Positions 28,559-38,277 of a stretch of DNA of 64,000 nt are shown one piece after another. Below the pieces are notes generated by a model. The model was given only the letters and a program-made list of their open reading frames with translations, made no database searches and was not told where the DNA came from. Position 1 is the first letter of the stretch. Every line of letters starts with the position of its first letter. The translations under genes were made by a program, and so were the position numbers. The DNA comes from Balanoglossus misakiensis (taxonomy: Eukaryota; Hemichordata), in contig CM082586.2 of the NCBI GenBank assembly GCA_040954595.2, forward strand, positions 806,001-870,000, read 5' to 3'.

Positions 28559-28625
28559 TTTTTTGAAAAAACCATGGACTATAGCTCAGGAAAATCGTGA
28601 AAAATCGACGATTTTTCGACTTTTT
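28559..28625 (-). repeat. Chimeric unit: A/C-type segment inside subfamily D
   Basis: Within D, one unit switches to TTTTTTGAAAAAACCATGG, CTCAGGAAAATCGTG and AAAAATCGACGATTTTTCGACTT (split here), which is A/C-type sequence. It then returns abruptly to TTTTTGATAAAAACCAAGGG of D at about 28,622. It looks like a short conversion or insertion tract from the other subfamily, with loss of part of a unit at the exit. Confidence 0.85.
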
Positions 28626-30078
28626 GATAAAAACCAAGGGTTATAGCTCATGAAAATCATCCAGAAATGACAATTTTTCGACTTTGCGAATTTTCGAAAT
28701 TTTGTGATTTTTTGATAAAAACCATGGGTTATAGCTCATGAAAATCATCCAGAAATGACAGTTTTTCGACTTTGCGAATTTTCGAAATTTGGTGATTTTT
28801 TGATAAAAACCATGGGTTATAGCTCATGAAAATCATCCAGAAATGACAGTTTTTCGACTTTGCGAATTTTCGAAATTTGGTGATTTTTTGATAAAAACCA
28901 TGGGTTATAGCTCATGAAAATCATCCAGAAATGACAATTTTTCGACTATGCGAATTTTCGAAATTTGGTGATTTTTTGATAAAAACCATGGGTTATAGCT
29001 CATGAAAATCATCCAGAAATGACAATTTTTCGACTTTGCGAATTTTCGAAATTTGGTGATTTTTTGATAAAAACCATGGGTTATAGCTCATGAAAATCAT
29101 CCAGAAATGACAATTTTTCGACTTTGCGAATTTTCGAAATTTGGTGATTTTTTGATAAAAACCATGGGTTATAGCTCATGAAAATCATCCAGAAATGACA
29201 ATTTTTCGACTTTGCGAATTTTCGAAATCTGGTGATTTTTTGATAAAAACCATGGGTTATAGCCCATGAAAATCATCCAGAAATGACAATTTTTCGACTT
29301 TGCGAATTTTCGAAATTTCGTAATTTTTTGATAAAAACCATGGGTTATAGCCCATGAAAATCATCAAGAAATGACAATTTTTCGACTTTGCGAATTTTCG
29401 AAATTTGGTGATTTTTTGATAAAAACCATGGGTTATAGCTCATGAAAATCGTCCAGAAATGACAATTTTTCGACTTTGCGAATTTTCGAAATTTGGTGAT
29501 TTTTTGATAAAAACCATGGGTTATAGCTCATGAAAATCATCCAGAAATGACAATTTTTCGACTTTGCGAATTTTCGAAATTTTGTGATTTTTTGATAAAA
29601 ACCATGGGTTATAGCTCATGAAAATCATCCAGAAATGACAATTTTTCGACTTTGCGAATTTTCGAAATTTGGTGATTTTTTGATAAAAACCATGGGTTAT
29701 AGCTCATGAAAAACACCCAGAATTGACAATTTCTCGACTTTGCGAATTTTCGAAATTTGGTGATTTTTTGATAAAAACCATGGGTTATAGCCCATGAAAA
29801 TCATCCAGAAATGACAATTTTTCGACTTTGCGAATTTTCAAAATTTGGTGATTTTTTGATAAAAACCATGGGTTATAGCTCATGAAAATCATCCAGAAAT
29901 GACAATTTTTCGACTTTGCGAATTTTCGAAATTTGGTGATTTTTTGATAAAAACCATGGGTTATAGCTCATGAAAATCATCCAGAAATGACAATTTTTCG
30001 ACTTTGCGAATTTTCGAAATTTGGTGATTTTTTGATAAAAACCATGGGTTATAGCCCATGAAAATCATCCAGAAATGA

Positions 30079-31328
30079 CAACTTTCGCCAAATCGAAAAA
30101 TTCTCAGTTTTTGAAGATTTTCATGAGCTATAACCCATGAAAACTTTCAAAAATCGTGATATTTCCAACTTTCGCCAAATCGAAAAATTCTCAGTTATTG
30201 AAGATTTTCATGAGCTATAACCCATGAAAACTTTCAAAAATCGTGACATTTCCAACTTTCGCCAAATCGAAAAATTCTCAGTTTTTGAAGATTTTCATGA
30301 GCTATAACCCATGAAAACTTTCAAAAATCGTGAAATTTCCAACTTTCGCCAAATCGAAAAATTCTCAGTTTTTGAAGATTTTCATGAGCTATAACCCATG
30401 AAAACTTTCAAAAATCGTGAAATTTCCAACTTTCGCCAAATCGAAAATTCTCAGTTTTTGAAGATTTTCATGAGCTATAACCCATGAAAACTTTCAAAAA
30501 TCGTGAAATTTCCAACTTTCGCCAAATCGAAAAATTCTCAGTTTTTGAAGATTTTCATGAGCTATAACCCATGAAAACTTTCAAAAATCGTGAAATTTCC
30601 AACTTTCGCCAAATCGAAAAATTCTCAGTTTTTGAAGATTTTCATGAGCTATAACCCATGAAAACTTTCAAAAATCGTGAAATTTCCAACTTTCGCCAAA
30701 TCGAAAAATTCTCAGTTTTTGAAGATTTTCATGAGCTATAACCCATGAAAACTTTCAAAAATCGTGAAATTTCCAACTTTCGCCAAATCGAAAAATTCTC
30801 AGTTTTTGAAGATTTTCATGAGCTATAACCCATGAAAACTTTCAAAAATCGTGAAATTGCCAACTTTCGCCAAATCGAAAAATTCTCAGTTTTTGAAGAT
30901 TTTCATGAGCTATAACCCATGAAAACTTTCAAAAATCGTGAAATTTCCAACTTTCGCCAAATCGAAAAATTCTCAGTTTTTGAAGATTTTCATGAGCTAT
31001 AACCCATGAAAACTTTCAAAAATCGTGAAATTTCCAACTTTCGCCAAATCGAAAAATTCTCAGTTTTTGAAGATTTTCATGAGCTATAACCCATGAAAAC
31101 TTTCAAAAATCGTGAAATTTCCAACTTTCGCCAAATCGAAAAATTCTCAGTTTTTGAAGATTTTCATGAGCTATAACCCATGAAAACTTTCAAAAATCGT
31201 GAAATTTCCAACTTTCGCCAAATCGAAAAATTCTCAGTTTTTGAAGATTTTCATGAGCTATAACCCATGAAAACTTTCAAAAATCGTGAAATTTCCAACT
31301 TTCGCCAAATCGAAAAATTCTCAGTTTT
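30079..31328 (+). repeat. Satellite array, subfamily E (87-bp units, forward)
   Basis: About 14 units of 87 bp in forward orientation: CAACTTTCGCCAAATCG, AAAAATTCTCAGTTTTTGAAG, ATTTTCATGAGCTATAACCC, then ATGAAAACTTTC and AAAAATCGTGAAATTTC. The core and the TTTTCATGAG flank align with D read in reverse, so E is a divergent relative rather than an unrelated repeat. The array ends within a unit at about 31,328 (CTCAGTTTT then ATGAAGATTTCTG). Confidence 0.95.
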
Positions 31329-31368
31329 ATGAAGATTTCTGTCTATCTTCTATCTGTCTGTCTGTTAT

Positions 31369-31391
31369 CCCCCCCCCCCCTTTTTTTTCAG
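31369..31391 (+). promoter_or_regulatory. Polypyrimidine tract and 3' splice site after the satellite
   Basis: A run of 12 C and 8 T followed by CAG, preceded by TCTGTCTGTCTG-like pyrimidine sequence. It directly precedes the first recognisable cyclase exon and is the only unique sequence between that exon and the satellite edge. Confidence 0.75.
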
Positions 31392-31945
31392 TTTGTGTGT
31401 GACACCCGCAGTGGAATAGACGACGGGGAAACTGCAGCTCTTGAATCAGATAGCATAGAGTGTCATTTTCCACAGGTAGGAAAGCCCCGTTTTCTGTTAA
31501 TACATGAGTTTATGGTGTTCTTTATTTTTTACACGTCCGTGTAAAATTCAACTTCCCCAAATGAAAATCTTGCAACGATTATCCAACTCCCAAATAATCC
31601 ACACTTATAATATAATTTTGTTTGTCACTAGTGTTTTATTACGTGAACGTCAAACTTTACACAAAACTTGATGACGTCATAACAGAAATTCGTGACGTTG
31701 CGCGCCGAACCTATCTATTGATAAAACGATAACTGCCTTCTTTACAGTACTACATCTTCTGTGGCGTGATGACCATGCTGACATGCGCAGTATTCATCAG
31801 GCTTCATCACATGATCAAACTGCTTCTACTTGTTGCTATGGGGACATCTTCTTCTGTGCTTATTCAGCAATCATACAGAAATTTATTCGAAAGACAAGAC
31901 GATTATAACCGTTACCACGAAGGGTAAGACATTACATTATACATC

Positions 31946-32022
<77 letters not shown>

Positions 32023-34265
32023 AACGGAGAGAGAAACTGAGACATACAGGGAGAGAGACAGTCAGACACAGAAAGATAGAAATCCCCCAATCGTTACAAT
32101 TTTAAAAATATTTTTGTTTCCATTTCAGGGAGAAAAATGCTGGAATAAAAGAGACATTTGTAATTCTCATCGCAATTTTTGTCGTCGCTCTTTATTATCA
32201 TGGTAGAACCCTTGACTCAACGGCCAAGTTGGATTTTCTGTGGAAACTCCAGGTACACAGTAGCATTTAGAAACAGCGAGACGAATTGCCACTGTGTCCG
32301 AAACGCTGAATATGTCACACAGCAACTGTGAAACGTATTTTTGGATAAAGAGGTTTTCAACAAAATTTGTTTTTGCTGATTGACCGTGACATTCAAAGAT
32401 ACTTTTAAACATGTAATCTTTTTCGTAAATCACAAATAGTTACATGTGGAATTCGTGAATAAATTAGAAGCAGATTGAATGACCGTACATATCAGAATAA
32501 CGATTACATTCGAAAGTTTAACGTAAGTTTGATCAATGAAAACTCTTCTCTCATATAACAGGCAAAACAAGAATTAGACGACATGGGTGACTTGCGGGAA
32601 CATAATAAACATCTACTTAGAAATATTTTGCCGAAACACGTGGCGAAGCACTTTTTGGAGAAAGACAGGCAAAATGATGTGAGTTTTGCATATAATTGCT
32701 TTTAATTTAACTTCGCTTTCTATGCGAAATCCATGCCGAAAGCTCACGGGTTCAGGTATTATATCCACTACTTTGTCCCCACACAATACCAGAGGGAATT
32801 GCTCGTTCTCACACATAAAAAATATAAACCTTGATTTTTGTGTGAAGGTATAGCAGTGATTGGCTAACTCTCCAATTCCTAACGTACAACATCTGTATTT
32901 ATCATAGGAACTGTATTCAGAGTCACATGACAGGGTCGGTGTTATGTTTGCGTCGATTCCGAATTTTTCCCACTTCTACTCTCAGTCGGATTTTGAAAAT
33001 CAAGGCGTGGAATGTCTTCGACTGCTCAACGAAATCATCGCAGATTTTGATGAGGTGAGACAGGTTGTCGTGCAAGTATGCAAATGATGACCGGACATTT
33101 TCCTCATTGTATTTTTAGTACCGATTTACATCGTTCTGCATTACAAATGTAAACATTTTCATGTCGTGTGAAATCTATTTTATTGCAGCTTCTTGGTGAA
33201 GAACGTTTTCGATGTATTGAGAAAATAAAAAGCATTGGCAGTACTTACATGGCAGCATCGGGTCTGTCACCGGATAGAAACCAGGTAAGATTTTGCTGCA
33301 AAGGAAACGTTGATTTCTAAAACTTACCTGACTTTGCTTTCACTTCATTTCATTCTGTCAGCGCCCTCTCTGTCAAGAGTTCCCAAAAGTGGCATAGGCT
33401 AAGCTCAATCAGCGCATAATTCCTGATTCGAGACAATAAAACTGTTCAGACAAGCATTTTAATTTATTTAAATTTATTTTAAATTTTACTTCTTTTTAGT
33501 CACATGATGAATGGGACCACCTGGTGGCTTTGTCAGACTTTGCGCTTGCGCTGACCGACACGTTGGAAGAATGTAATAAACATTCATTCAATTCGTTCAA
33601 ATTAAGAATAGGTAAGTAACCAATAAAATGTTATTGTTTACCAGTGAGTACAGTCGTCGTCGTCGCCGTCATCATCATCATTGAAATGTGATACTAGACA
33701 TAACTAGTATTTATCAAATACGTCTTGAAGCATATTGTATACTGTTATAAAAAAGATGTTGTGACACCAACTGATAGACTAAACTTTTACTTCTGACATA
33801 GGTATTCACCAGGGCCCAGTCATAGCGGGCGTTATCGGCGCCAAGAAACCACAGTATGATATCTGGGGTAATACTGTCAACGTTGCGAGTAGGATGGATT
33901 CTACAGGCAGTATGGGTTGTATTCAGGTTGCCGAAGAAACCTATCAGATCTTATCGAGACGAGGATTCACTTTCACATACCGCGGTTTGGTGTACGTAAA
34001 GGGGTTGAAAAACAAAGTAAAGACGTACTATTTGGCAGGAAGGAGTCAACCAATGAGAAGCCAGAGCATGATACGAAGAATGAGCGGACAACACACGCTT
34101 GCCGCCATTGTTTATGGACTTGTAAGAAACAAACAAGTTCAACGTCATAAGGAGAACGATGTGAAAGACTTGGAGAATCTTGACTCGAATTCAAAGAAAT
34201 CATCTTACAGTCTTCGTGACGTCTCGCGAGATGATTCGTTCATACGAGAAGTCGAAAATGCGTGA
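31392..34265 (+). CDS. ADCY8: Adenylyl cyclase, type 8-like, C-terminal part (5' end not in window)
   Basis: Membrane adenylyl cyclase (ATP to cAMP and pyrophosphate). Exons: 31392-31475, 31748-31923, 32129-32252, 32562-32678, 32908-33054, 33189-33284, 33500-33611, 33802-34265; all introns are GT-AG and the phases join without a shift. They encode 439 residues, about the last third of a family member. In order: an extracellular loop with cysteines, two hydrophobic spans ([16 protein letters not shown] and [15 protein letters not shown]), the helical linker and [15 protein letters not shown], then the C2 catalytic domain with [31 protein letters not shown] and [18 protein letters not shown]. 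That last motif carries the adenine-selecting Asp and the Asn/Arg of the transition-state site; [13 protein letters not shown] follows. The tail [20 protein letters not shown] resembles the calmodulin-responsive C2b tail of vertebrate type 8, which points to type 8 rather than types 1 or 3. Everything upstream in the window is satellite. Stop TGA at 34263. Confidence 0.92.
31951..32012 (+). repeat. (GA)n microsatellite
   Basis: About 31 pure GA dinucleotides in the intron between the second and third visible cyclase exons. Open frames of Arg-Glu repeats here are artefacts. Confidence 0.97.
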
Positions 34266-37200
34266 CAATCGTTTTGGCATTGACAAGCAAATTGCTGTTG
34301 TAGTTCGGTCACTTGTAATGTATTTGTATTTATAATTTCATTCATAGAGGAGCTTGAATTTATTTATTTCCATTAAGATGGTGGTCTTTTGAGCTTGTTA
34401 CTCACCATTTCCCTCTTCAGCAATGTAACAGCTTACATGTATTAAGTAGTCGTATGAATGTAGTAAACAACTGGCCATGTTAATGTGATTATAGTTGACC
34501 TGTACTTTTTTGGGTACGATGACAATTATACTAAAAAACGACAGGATTAAGCTACTTTCTTGTTTCGTGAAGTGGTACAATCTCGTGAAATGCAAGATGA
34601 TGTGTTCTCAGTGTTCAGTATTCTTGTTGGAAAAAGACGTTATGTCATTTTTGGGGGAGTGTGGGATCGACAGTGTGGTATCCTATCTATTCGACACATC
34701 GCAAACTTTTAAGTGATATATTACATGAACGAACGTTGATTGGAAAATATACGTGAGCCATCAAAATATTTAGGCAACAAAGCACCCCAATAAGATGAAG
34801 ATATTTGAAAAGCGGCGTTGGAAATTAGAGAGCGAAACGAGGTCACGGAGAAGGTACACATTTTATCGATTGCAATGTTACCGCCGAAGGCGCTGTATAT
34901 ACATCAAAACGCAGGCAAGGATAACAAACGCAGAAGAAAGCGTGTGCTTTTTGAAATAAAATCTGTTTTTTTCTCATAATATAAACGTTGTAGGATTGAC
35001 ATTATTGAACCATTTATTCAGTTGTGGTCCATGTATTATAGACAACATATGTCCCAATGTTTATTTCAAAAGGATTATAAAGAGATGTTTGTCACACACT
35101 GTGAATACACACACATGATCACGTGAGTAATTGCAAGGTTTTCTGGAATGAGCTTTGCGCAGGCGTTCAACACTTAAGATGGACAAAATAAATTATAAAT
35201 GATTGCACAGTTCTGTTTCCCGAACGCCATTTTCAGTTTTTCACAAACTATATCCGATTTGAGTCCAATCTAACAGACGAGATATGTAGTGTTTGGTCAT
35301 TGACCTCAACATTTCTCCATCCAAGCTGAGAGCTCTTACTGATTCTGCGCATTATATCCGTTTCTCCATCAACGTTGTCGTCTCGTACTACTGTGCGCAT
35401 ATGACATCACAAAGCAATCACACAAGGAACTGATCAGCCATATTTCAGCCTCCGAGGTGAGTAGCCTTTTTTTCAGTGACATATTGATTTGTAGGTATAG
35501 ATATTTGATAACGCGACTGACTTGTAACCCTTGATTATGCGTGTACTTTCATTCGCCCGTATATTGCTGTTACACCATACGAAACAGCAGCAAACATAAA
35601 ACGCCGTTCTTTGATTTGTCGCACAGGCAGCTGTTTTCAGTAGAGGTCTTTCAGACATGACCTAAGACGTTTATTAGCATCTTGGTACATATATGTTGGT
35701 GCTGGCCACATACAATACATGTCAAATCTACACATCTATTCCAGGGCGATCAGGCCGCTAATGTTGTTAGTCGAGATGTTATAACCCCAAACGCACACTA
35801 ATACTAAGCTGATAATAATGTGACCCAGAACATTCTTATAGACAGCATAGTGCAGCTGTTTTGCCCTTCGTTAGTTTAAAACAACCCACTCAGTTTCCGA
35901 AGTTGCCTGGAATGACGTCAGTACTACCCGGTAGTGATCGGTTGGTTGCTATGGCGACAGATCTGGCCTTCGAGTGATATCAAGCATTGCGTCTTTATTT
36001 TACATGATACTGAGATGGGGTCAAATTGTTCTTAGAGGTTTCCAGTCTAAGATAACTGTAGGTATTCAGACATTTTTATCGTATCGAAAATAAAATTTAA
36101 GACTCGGCAATCAACTACTGAACAAAGACACATGATATAGTCAGAGACGAATCGGAACACAATATATTTGAAAGCTACTGTCAGGAGTTTAAATTTACAA
36201 CTTCTAAAGCTACCGTCCGTTTAGACTTCCAACGAATGGATGTTTCTGTATGTCATTTCAGGCTTTTCTAAACATACCCGTCTTTCCATATTTCGTAGGC
36301 TTTGATCAATTAATTCAATTCAATTCTATTCTATTACAATATTTGTTAAACTTCACTTATTGTAGTTTCAGACAAAGCTTGACTTCTACCTACTTGGCTA
36401 GCAACCCGTTGCTACGGTAATTATCCATGTCTCACGAGATCTCGCGCAATGTCATTTATTCACTGACAACGATACCTTACTATATGAAAATAGATTTCCA
36501 ATCTAAAAATTTCAAATTCAAAAATTAACGGCAGTCACCGGTCATGTTTGAATTTGCTGGCGATGACGATTTGCATGGAATTTGCGTCATGTGGATGGCA
36601 TGCGCATGCGTAACAACATAGTCTATGAATAGCAGTCAATGTGGCCCATATGCTGGGATATGTTCAAACGGTGGTATCGCCTAGCCAGATTATATTTCAT
36701 AAATGTTCTACTACATTGTGAAACTATGCACCGACCTGAAACAAATCCTTGCTTTGTTATTGCTTTAATGGCCACCTCTTTTATGGCGTTTTAGTTTTTT
36801 CTTTTAATTATCATCCGTCATTCATAATTGCACAACTTACACCAAATTACAAGACCTATAAAATAAGTGAAATACCGAACATTCCGCTGCGATACATTAA
36901 CTATGATTATAGAGGGGTTCTTATTGAAAATTAGTAATCCACTGTGTCTCTGTCGACCAATTGTAAAACCAGCATTTGAAACATTTCAGTTGTTTGGAGC
37001 ACAAAGTAAACAGAGTGTACTGTGAGTTGTGAGGATCTTACAAAATCATAGAATGCGGTAGCAAAATGACCAGGCATATAGGTTCCTCAGTCGCATCTTA
37101 ATCCCCTCACAATAATGGTATAGCCCAAATGAACTGCAGGGACGACTTTCAATCTATTGCAGTAATATATGTATTTTCATTGCGGCCTGATAATTACTGT

Positions 37201-38277
37201 CGATCGAATACAATTTTTAAGACACCCTTTCATGAATTTTAATTACTTTTTCTTGACATATTAGGATCGGTATTATCTGTCACAATGAATCATGTCTTTA
37301 GTAAATACCCTGTGGAATTTCATTATTCAACCTCCCGACCTATTTATTGCCTAATATTAATTCCAATTTAATTCGACTTCTGGCGAAGGGCATTGTCTAC
37401 GAATACATGTAATATGGTGCACTTTGTGCTTGACTGAAACAACGCGCCTCATCTTTGTATGATCTCGTACCAGCAACACAAGGCTAAAATGCATGACCTT
37501 TGACACTCGCATCGCCTTCCTACAGACATGTCACGCGGAAAGCCGAAATGATAGGCCAAACTGTCTCCGAATTTTCCCCACGTGCATAGAACAGCACATT
37601 CCGAAGGGACGCACTTATCAGGATATATTAGTAGGTTGTGCTGACGTGTTCTCAAGTCGAAGAAATATGATCTCACCCTTTATTACGAACCATTTGCGTC
37701 AATGTTCACCTGTTAAAATAATACTATCGCATTTGTTACTAGTCTTATTGTTCACATTATACCTGTGACCTTGAAAACCCAATTAACAATGGCATTGTAA
37801 ATATTTCAATTTTCCGGTGGATAATGTACATGGAAACAATTCAAGTTCATTCACGATTAATTGCCAGATGATTAGCCCGTGTGTCCATTAAATATAAAAT
37901 TCATCAGAGAAGTATTCTTGATTGATTGAGTTAAATTGAAAAACGAGGTCATGTACAAGCCCAACCGTATATATCACATCACATGATGCACATGTGACCA
38001 AAAGACAACATTATTAAAGTTAGACTTCAAAATACCAAATATTGCCCGGAAAATATAATACTGAAACTTTCACCTTGACTTTAAGGCATCAGACCCTGCA
38101 AACCAAATTGTAAAGTAAAACACACAAATGTTAGCTCACCCAAATTGTAACAACCATTTAAATATTTGTTGTATATGAACTTTGACTTCATGGTAAAATA
38201 TGTGTTCTAAATGTAGTTATAAAATCGACCTGTGAAAAATTTCTCACACTAGCTGTTAGTCCTTTTAACAGTCTAGA
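34266..38277. other. 3' UTR of the cyclase gene, then intergenic spacer
   Basis: The first 0.7 kb is the probable cyclase 3' UTR. From about 35.0 to 38.3 kb I see AT-rich unique sequence. The short open frames (60-90 codons) show no recognisable domain and no convincing splice context. No RNA gene or transposon ends were recognised. Confidence 0.6.
34955..34960 (+). terminator. Polyadenylation signal AATAAA, likely for the cyclase gene
   Basis: AATAAA about 690 bp after the cyclase stop codon, followed by a T-rich stretch (CTGTTTTTTTCTC). It is the first canonical signal noted downstream of the stop. Confidence 0.5.

Larger units (their letters stand above)
24761..30078 (-). repeat. Satellite array, subfamily D (88-bp units, reversed)
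   Basis: About 60 units of 88 bp in the same orientation as C but with a different middle part. In plus-strand reading they have TTTTTTGATAAAAACC before CATGGGTTATAGCTCATG, then AAAATCATCCAGAAATGAC. The change from C occurs within one unit at about 24,735-24,790. Because 88 is not a multiple of three, frames close after about 64 codons. Variants include AAACACCCAGAATTGAC units and GCCCATG for GCTCATG. Confidence 0.96.

Noticed and set aside
1-31328. Many long open frames encoding 29-residue repeats on both strands
   Set aside because: They follow from a unit length of 29 codons, occur in several frames on both strands at once, close in the 88-bp D array, and shift with single-base indels. 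Nothing suggests translation.
1-31328. CRISPR-like array
   Set aside because: The whole unit is repeated; there are no unique spacers and no cas genes, and the context is animal.
1-31328. Telomere-type hexamer (TAACCC/GGGTTA) in every unit
   Set aside because: It occurs once per 87-88 bp unit and never in tandem, so it is just part of the conserved core.
30079-31328. CENP-B box in the satellite (TTTCGCCAAATCGAAA looked similar)
   Set aside because: The TTCG and central A fit, but the required CGGG end is absent.
31830-32206. Arg-Glu repeat open frames
   Set aside because: They are produced by the (GA)n microsatellite inside a cyclase intron.
34398-37768. Short open frames of 60-90 codons in the spacer after the cyclase gene
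   Set aside because: They have no recognisable domain, no coding-like composition and no splice context; such lengths are expected by chance.
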